Below are positions 6,801-10,614 of a stretch of DNA of 10,614 bases, one piece after another. The notes beneath the pieces are model-generated. The model was not told the DNA's origin, made no database searches, and worked only from the letters and a program-made list of their open reading frames with translations. The stretch covers positions 1 through 10,614 of the forward strand of contig JAKAMS010000060.1 in assembly GCA_021812745.1 (NCBI GenBank), in the 5' to 3' direction. Each line of letters starts with the position of its first letter. Within the stretch, counting starts at the first letter, position 1. Source of the stretch: Bacteroidota bacterium. GTDB taxonomy: Bacteria; Bacteroidota; Ignavibacteria; Ignavibacteriales; Melioribacteraceae. A program made the translations under genes and the position numbers.

Positions 6801-7388
6801 CTACCTAACAAATCCGTATTCAGAAAAATGAGGTATCTCTCCGCCAACAATTCTGATTGTACCGGTTCTTACATCGGTATAAATATCTTTGTTCGAAATT
6901 ATGAAGCCTGTAGTCGGATCATCCAGATAAGCAAAGTAAATTTTGCCGGGATCAACTCCTCTCAGATCAAGACCTGTGTACTCTAAGTCGAGTGTTAAAG
7001 GAATATCAAAAGTTGTCGGATGCGGTAAAAATTTGATACTGAGCTTATCATTATCAATCAGCATGTAGAATACAAGAAACTTACGGTCTTTCAACGCACC
7101 TGCCGGTACATGAAGTGTTGCTGATATTGTTTTTTTTCCGTCGGCGCTTACAAAGTTTGCTCTTACATGTCCTCCAACCGAAAGGTCAATAAAATTTACA
7201 CCGGCGACTTGATCCATTCCTGTAAATTTACTCCCCTTTGTTGAAGGTGTAGAGAGCCAGTTGATTGTCTGTTGAGTAGAAGGAGCTGTTACTCCGCTCT
7301 TGTTCTGCGAGGGATCAACTAGATTGTTATTTTCTGAACATGCAAAGAAAAGAATACCGATTGTAAATAGTGCTAGTAGCTTTTTCAT
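6801..7388 (-). CDS. Small lipoprotein with ZU5-like domain (paralogue A)
   Basis: A 195-residue exported lipoprotein beginning MKKLLALFTIGILFFAC; the Cys at residue 17 follows a short hydrophobic core and should be lipidated. A polar linker (about 18-60) precedes a beta-rich core. TISATLHVPAGALKDR at about 88-103, then LSIKFLPHPTTFDIPLTLDL, resembles the ZU5 pattern (IPxGAL, then 'f.P.g..F..P..l'). It ends with IPHFSEYGFVR. The ZU5 likeness is by eye only and the function is unknown. The frame extends five codons to an ATG at 7403, but GGAG at 7394-7397 sits 5 nt before the ATG at 7388, which also starts the signal peptide. It lies 34 nt after the TPR gene and is probably last in a three-gene operon. 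It is 84% identical to paralogue B over the last 153 residues (25 differences counted by hand). Confidence 0.8.
   Translation of the reverse strand: MKKLLALFTIGILFFACSENNNLVDPSQNKSGVTAPSTQQTINWLSTPSTKGSKFTGMDQVAGVNFIDLSVGGHVRANFVSADGKKTISATLHVPAGALKDRKFLVFYMLIDNDKLSIKFLPHPTTFDIPLTLDLEYTGLDLRGVDPGKIYFAYLDDPTTGFIISNKDIYTDVRTGTIRIVGGEIPHFSEYGFVR
6973..7016. repeat. Direct repeat copy 1 (44 nt, inside paralogue A)
   Basis: This tract matches 8853-8896 with a single mismatch (C at 6981, T at 8861). The copies are in the same orientation, offset by 1880 bp. It encodes the conserved FDIPLTLDLEYTG region of both lipoproteins. The surrounding coding sequence differs at many synonymous sites, so this stretch is unusually similar. 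Confidence 0.85.
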
Positions 7389-7393
7389 ATTAA

Positions 7394-7397
7394 CTCC
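7394..7397 (-). promoter_or_regulatory. Shine-Dalgarno of lipoprotein paralogue A
   Basis: GGAG on the minus strand, 5 nt before the ATG at 7386-7388. It favours this start over the in-frame ATG at 7401-7403, which would add five polar residues before the signal peptide. Confidence 0.6.
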
Positions 7398-7422
7398 GTT
7401 CATTTAGTAAATTTTTATTTGA

Positions 7423-8643
7423 TCAATTCACCGGAAGTGAACCGACGTTTTTGTTCTTTTGATAATATTTTACAGACTTCATCAAGTGTGTTGTTGCTTT
7501 GGGAACATCACCCATATCCGAAAAGAGTAAACCGAGTTCGTAATTTGTCTCTGCTGCGTTGATCTCGTCATTGAGCGTTTCGTTCAATCTTAGACTTGTC
7601 AACAGATAGCTCTCAGCCAAAACGTAATTCTTCTGATACCGCGCTATTGTTCCGTTGATTCGATGGATGTCTGCGATTGCCGCTTTATCATTCATCTGGT
7701 AACTCAGATCAAGAGCTTTCTGAGAATATTCTGTAGCGTCGTTTAATTTTCCTATCTGGAATAATAATTCCGCTTTATTGAAGTAGCATAATTTTAGAAT
7801 TGGGAAGTAGGAATACCGTTTAGCTATATCATGACTCTTTTCAAAATAATCAATTGCTGTTGTGGATTGACCTAATTTTCTGTAAGACATTCCAATATTT
7901 ACAAGCACTTCGGCTTTTCTTCTATCATCGTTGAGTTCTTCGAATTTTGCCAAAGCTTTGTTGTATGATTGAATTGCTTTTTCGTAATCTCTGTTCATCG
8001 AATAAATAATCGCAAAGTTAGTTTCAATCATTGCAACAAGGCGTTTGTCTCCGTCTTCTCCAATTATCTTTAAGCTGTTTAGTAATCTGTAATGCCCTGT
8101 CTCCAGATCTCCTTTTTCAACATACATTGAACCAAGAAGAAATTCAGAACGTGCCATACCGTACTTATCGTCAAGTGCGGTAAAAATCTCTTTTGCATCG
8201 TAAAGATTTTTTGTGGCTTCATCCCAGCCGGCTTGATTTAAGTAAAATTCGGCAAGCATTAAATATGCGGAAGCTAATTCTTTTTTATATTCATTTGTTG
8301 TGATTATTCTTTGTATCAATAGCATTGTAATATCGTACGAAAGATCATTCTCTCCCTGTACCAATGCCAGTTTGCTGAACTCTAATAAGAAAGAGACATA
8401 TTTTTCTTGATCCAATTTAGAGTCGGCGAATGTTATCAAAGTATCGGCTACTAAACGGATATCTTTTGATAAAACGCTGTCAGTAAAAAATTTACTTAGA
8501 AGATTTTCTTTTGGATAGCGCTTAAAGTCCGGTGGGATGAACTTCAAAGCGATATTCTCAAGATACTCCAGCACATCTTCCGCTGTCATGAACCTATTTA
8601 AAAGCGTATTTAGGTTTGAAGCAAAGTTGTTATCGGTAATCAT
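7423..8643 (-). CDS. TPR-repeat protein, seven repeats, cytoplasmic
   Basis: A 406-residue protein with no signal peptide or membrane segment. The first 100 or so residues are helical and unrecognised (MITDNNFAS onward; includes FIPPDFKRYPKENLL). From about residue 124 to 397 there are seven helix-turn-helix TPR units at a constant 40-residue period. Clear examples are NFAIIYSMNRDYEKAIQSYN, NIGMSYRKLGQSTTAIDYFE and YELGLLFSDMGDVPKATTHL. The longer period is typical of TPR_12-type arrays in bacterial signalling and scaffold proteins. There is no catalytic or DNA-binding domain after the repeats, so it is probably a protein-protein adaptor; the partner is unknown. The frame extends six codons to an ATG at 8661, but AGAGAGG at 8649-8655, 5 nt before the ATG at 8643, favours the shorter start. 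It sits between two paralogous lipoprotein genes with gaps of 37 and 34 nt, which suggests co-expression. Confidence 0.87.
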   Translation of the reverse strand: MITDNNFASNLNTLLNRFMTAEDVLEYLENIALKFIPPDFKRYPKENLLSKFFTDSVLSKDIRLVADTLITFADSKLDQEKYVSFLLEFSKLALVQGENDLSYDITMLLIQRIITTNEYKKELASAYLMLAEFYLNQAGWDEATKNLYDAKEIFTALDDKYGMARSEFLLGSMYVEKGDLETGHYRLLNSLKIIGEDGDKRLVAMIETNFAIIYSMNRDYEKAIQSYNKALAKFEELNDDRRKAEVLVNIGMSYRKLGQSTTAIDYFEKSHDIAKRYSYFPILKLCYFNKAELLFQIGKLNDATEYSQKALDLSYQMNDKAAIADIHRINGTIARYQKNYVLAESYLLTSLRLNETLNDEINAAETNYELGLLFSDMGDVPKATTHLMKSVKYYQKNKNVGSLPVN

Positions 8644-8648
8644 TTTAA

Positions 8649-8655
8649 CCTCTCT
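8649..8655 (-). promoter_or_regulatory. Shine-Dalgarno of the TPR gene
   Basis: AGAGAGG on the minus strand, 5 nt before the ATG at 8641-8643. The alternative ATG (8659-8661) overlaps this purine run and has no site of its own. Confidence 0.6.
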
Positions 8656-8680
8656 TTTCATTAATTATTTAGTAAAATGA

Positions 8681-9256
8681 CTACCTGACAAAACCATATT
8701 CGGAAAAATGTGGAATCTCTCCGCCGGTGATTCTGATTGTTCCCGTGTTTACATCTGTAAAGATGTGATCGTTTGTAATTATAAAACCGGTAGTAGGATC
8801 ATCTAAATAAGCAAAGTAGATTGTCTTAGGATTAATTCCGGTTAAATCAATACCTGTGTATTCTAAGTCGAGTGTTAAAGGAATATCAAAAGTTGTGGGG
8901 TGCGGCTGAAATTTGATACTTAATTTGTTATTATCAATCAGCATATAGAATGTGAGATAACGGCGGTCTTTCAATGCGTGAGCCGGTACGTGAAGTGTAG
9001 CGGAAATCGTTTTCTTTCCGTCCGCGCTAACAAAGTTTGCTCTTACATGTCCGCCTTCATAAAGGTCAATAATATTTGCACCGGCAACTTGATCTAGTCC
9101 GGTAAATTTACTTCCCTTAGCAGAAGGGGCGGATAACCAGTTGAGTGTTTGATGTGTTGCCGTAATGTTGGAATTTTGTGGATCAACAAGATTAGTATTC
9201 TCAGAGCAGGCGAAGAAAAGAATACCTATTGCGAAGAGTGCTATTATCTGTTTCAT
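8681..9256 (-). CDS. Small lipoprotein with ZU5-like domain (paralogue B)
   Basis: A 191-residue paralogue of the lipoprotein at 6801-7388, with the same plan: MKQIIALFAIGILFFAC (lipidated Cys17), a linker of about 40 residues, then the conserved core from NWLSAPSAKGSKFTG to IPHFSEYGFVR. In the ZU5-like motif HVPAGAL is replaced by HVPAHAL. The gene should encode a protein anchored in the outer or inner membrane facing the periplasm; its ligand or partner is unknown. The frame extends 16 codons to 9304, but GGGAGG at 9261-9266 lies 4 nt before the ATG at 9256, and the extension would put non-signal residues before the signal peptide. It is the first gene of the cassette and ends 37 nt before the TPR start. 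The longest non-coding stretch in the window lies upstream. Confidence 0.8.
   Translation of the reverse strand: MKQIIALFAIGILFFACSENTNLVDPQNSNITATHQTLNWLSAPSAKGSKFTGLDQVAGANIIDLYEGGHVRANFVSADGKKTISATLHVPAHALKDRRYLTFYMLIDNNKLSIKFQPHPTTFDIPLTLDLEYTGIDLTGINPKTIYFAYLDDPTTGFIITNDHIFTDVNTGTIRITGGEIPHFSEYGFVR
8853..8896. repeat. Direct repeat copy 2 (44 nt, inside paralogue B)
   Basis: Partner of 6973-7016, with one mismatch in 44 and the same orientation. A second shared tract of 23 identical bases occurs at 7150-7172 and 9030-9052 with the same 1880-bp offset, so the two genes align without indels between these points. Confidence 0.85.
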
Positions 9257-9260
9257 AAAA

Positions 9261-9266
9261 CCTCCC
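9261..9266 (-). promoter_or_regulatory. Strong Shine-Dalgarno of lipoprotein paralogue B
   Basis: GGGAGG on the minus strand, 4 nt before the ATG at 9254-9256. It is the strongest ribosome binding site seen in the window and fixes the start of the cassette's first gene. Confidence 0.65.
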
Positions 9267-9276
9267 AGTTTGATGT

Positions 9277-9304
9277 TGCATAAAAGCCCCATCTTTTGTG
9301 CCAA
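9277..9304 (-). promoter_or_regulatory. Candidate sigma70-like promoter of the lipoprotein-TPR cassette
   Basis: On the minus strand a -35-like TTGGCA (9299-9304, 5 of 6 to TTGACA) and a -10-like TATGCA (9277-9282, 3 of 6) are separated by 16 nt. They would give a short leader that includes the strong ribosome binding site. The -10 is poor, and the promoter rules of this organism are unknown. Confidence 0.28.
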
Positions 9305-9407
9305 GTAATTTGATTATCTTCTCTTACGCTTATTCTAAATCAGATACTTTGTGGTATTGCTAATCCGGAGAGAATTCTCAGTTTGAAAGAATCAGACATT
9401 CTGTTGG

Positions 9408-9419
9408 ATTAATATTAAT
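9408..9419. repeat. Perfect 12-nt palindrome ATTAATATTAAT
   Basis: A fully self-complementary AT-only 12-mer about 150 bp upstream of the cassette's first start. It could be a dimeric regulator site, but an AT-rich palindrome of this length can also arise by chance in AT-rich DNA. Confidence 0.4.
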
Positions 9420-9488
9420 TGATGTGGGAAACTCAATTTATGCTAATGAGGAATGACTAATTCTGAGCAAGTGATAATAATTGAGACA

Positions 9489-9501
9489 CATCTTTAAGAT
9501 G
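9489..9501. repeat. Perfect 6+1+6 inverted repeat CATCTTTAAGATG
   Basis: CATCTT and AAGATG around a single T. The outer C9487/G9503 could also pair after one mismatch. It is about 235 bp upstream of the lipoprotein cassette. It is a possible operator half-site pair; no regulator gene is nearby to match it to. Confidence 0.4.
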
Positions 9502-9576
9502 CGGCAGAAATGGGAAGAAAAAAGAGATGTGATCTGTAGATGTCTATTCAAAAAATAAAACATTATGGGGTAATGG

Positions 9577-9586
9577 TTACATGTAA
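9577..9586. repeat. Perfect 10-nt palindrome TTACATGTAA
   Basis: A self-complementary 10-mer about 50 bp downstream of the HDOD stop codon. It is a possible regulator site or a minor hairpin at the transcript end; no T-run follows it. Confidence 0.35.
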
Positions 9587-9633
9587 GATTTTGAATCCGG
9601 TTAGCCAAATCTCTTTTGCACGCAAAGATCTTA

Positions 9634-10497
9634 TTATAATTTTATCGCCGCAGCGGAATCTATAAAGATTTCTTTGTACTCGGCAATGAAAGAAACAACT
9701 TTTTCAGCCGATTTGAACCCTAATATTTCTATTATGCCTAGATCAAAAATAATATCGTTATCCCATGCAGCCTGTCCGACCTTGAATTCTTCCGTCATGG
9801 AATCTGCCAGATGAACAATAGAAGCTAAAACGGAATTTTTTTCGCTTTGAGAGGGCGTATGATGAAATTCAATTACATCAGCCAGATTTTCGGGCAGTTT
9901 CAACTTCTGAATTAAATACTTCCCGATTTCTTGATGGGTAAGCCCCAGTATTTCTCTTTCTGCTTTTAAGAAAATCAGATCGGAATTAACGGAATTCAAA
10001 ATAGAACTAAATTCATCCGGAAACGAAGTTGCTATAATTTGTATTCCGATATCGTGAAGCATTCCGGATAGAAAAGCTTCACCGGATAAATCTCCAAAAC
10101 CTAGGCGGCGGGCTATATCTTTTGCTGCAGTCCCGACCAGCATAGAATGCTTCCAGTAATCCATGTAATTAAATTTATCAGTTGAACGGAACTTGAAAGA
10201 ATCCGATAATGAAATTGCTGTAACCATCTGATGAACTTCCTCGGTCCCCATAAGCATAATGGCAAACTCGAGTGAAGAAACTTTTCTCGGTAGTCCGTAC
10301 ATCGGTGAATTGGCAATCGAAAGTACTTTTGTGGTCAATCCTTGATCTTTGCTGATTACGCCTGAGAGCTTATATGAATTACCCGGATCGGATTTAATCA
10401 CTTGCGATACTTCGAAAATAATTTTGGGAATGGATGCTATGTTGCGAAGAGCTTCTAATTTTTGAACTGTTTTTTCTCTTTTTTCTTCTAAGGTCAT
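9634..10497 (-). CDS. HDOD-domain signalling protein
   Basis: A 287-residue soluble protein that is almost entirely one HDOD domain. Family landmarks are IPKIIFEVSQVIKSDPGNSY (about 23-42), KDQGLTTKVLSIANSPMYG (50-68), FAIMLMGTEEV (78-88), YWKHSML (114-120), FLSGMLHDIG (142-151, with the HD pair His148/Asp149), THQEIG (187-192), EFHHTP (210-215) and HLADSM (229-234). HDOD is a relative of the HD phosphohydrolase fold that usually acts as a regulatory module in bacterial signal transduction rather than as a proven enzyme. It lacks the GYP motif of cyclic-di-GMP phosphodiesterases, although the usual His/Asp positions remain. There is no receiver, GGDEF, EAL or membrane segment, so input and output partners are elsewhere. 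The ATG at 10497 has only a weak AGAGAA upstream. The 117 nt between it and the window end are AT-rich, with no clear promoter recognised. It is probably monocistronic. Confidence 0.9.
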   Translation of the reverse strand: MTLEEKREKTVQKLEALRNIASIPKIIFEVSQVIKSDPGNSYKLSGVISKDQGLTTKVLSIANSPMYGLPRKVSSLEFAIMLMGTEEVHQMVTAISLSDSFKFRSTDKFNYMDYWKHSMLVGTAAKDIARRLGFGDLSGEAFLSGMLHDIGIQIIATSFPDEFSSILNSVNSDLIFLKAEREILGLTHQEIGKYLIQKLKLPENLADVIEFHHTPSQSEKNSVLASIVHLADSMTEEFKVGQAAWDNDIIFDLGIIEILGFKSAEKVVSFIAEYKEIFIDSAAAIKL

Positions 10498-10614
10498 TTT
10501 ATTCTCTGAAATTCATATCTGTACAATACCTTTTTACTAAAATAGCAGATATTTTTTCCAAGTGAAAATATATTAGAGCAAATTATCTAAATAAAATAGT
10601 GGCTTAGGATTTGA

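Larger units (their letters stand above)
9305..9633. other. Non-coding stretch between the HDOD gene and the lipoprotein cassette
   Basis: About 330 nt without a believable gene; the longest ATG frame noticed is about 19 codons (9499 onward, plus strand) with no ribosome binding site. It holds three short perfect palindromes (9408-9419, 9489-9501, 9577-9586). It also holds an imperfect inverted pair, CACATCT (9487-9493) with AGATGTG (9525-9531). Being upstream of the cassette and downstream of the HDOD gene, it probably carries the cassette's regulatory sites and the end of the HDOD transcript. No strong terminator was seen. Confidence 0.5.

Noticed and set aside
9499..9558. 19-codon ATG frame in the long intergenic region
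   Set aside because: No ribosome binding site and no sign of conservation; length expected by chance.
10113..10316. 67-residue minus-strand frame within the HDOD gene
   Set aside because: Alternate register of the same strand inside a conserved domain; unlikely to be a gene.
9634..10497. HDOD gene as a cyclic-di-GMP phosphodiesterase (HD-GYP)
   Set aside because: The GYP motif is missing and the N-terminal half matches HDOD landmarks, so an enzymatic HD-GYP call is not supported.
1..10614. CRISPR array, tRNA/rRNA, insertion sequence or phage module
   Set aside because: No regularly spaced repeats, no cloverleaf or rRNA signatures and no transposase, integrase or phage proteins were recognised.

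Overview
This is an AT-rich bacterial window with seven complete large protein genes plus three shorter ones, one of which runs off the left edge. The best taxonomic guess is the Bacteroidota/Chlorobi side of the tree, possibly Ignavibacteria. The pointers are a TonB-dependent receptor-type barrel of the 'outer membrane beta-barrel family', and small lipoproteins with FFAC-type lipoboxes followed by SEN(N/T)NLVDP. Clear GGAG-type ribosome binding sites precede several genes, which argues against mainstream Bacteroidia, where such sites are rare. This placement is inference.

Left edge (2-937, +): the C-terminal part of an outer-membrane TonB-dependent receptor-like barrel, followed by a terminator-like hairpin.

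Middle (1024-6676): a complete peptide/nickel-type (Dpp/Opp) ABC importer split into two divergent units. On the minus strand, in transcription order, are the solute-binding lipoprotein, the DppB-like permease and the DppC-like permease, packed tightly (2-nt gap, then a 4-nt overlap). On the plus strand are two ATPases with a 19-nt gap. About 110 bp of shared control region lies between the units. The two ATPases are unequal. The first is short, has Gln in place of the H-loop His and has no C-terminal extension. The second is canonical and ends with four cysteines spaced like the Fe-S-binding tail known in DppD/OppD-type ATPases. The DppC-like permease has an unusually long N-terminal half.

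Right-middle (6801-9256, -): a compact three-gene cassette. Two paralogous small lipoproteins (84% identical over 153 residues) with a ZU5-like core flank a cytoplasmic TPR protein with seven repeats at a 40-residue period. Spacings of 34 and 37 nt suggest one operon. Near-identical 44-nt direct repeats in the two lipoprotein genes could recombine and delete the TPR gene.

Right (9634-10497, -): a single-domain HDOD signalling protein. It is separated from the cassette by about 330-380 bp of non-coding DNA with several short perfect palindromes.

No RNA gene, CRISPR array, insertion sequence or phage gene was recognised. The most unusual items are the asymmetric, divergently encoded importer and the lipoprotein-TPR-lipoprotein cassette. 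Neither can be called a new system from sequence alone.
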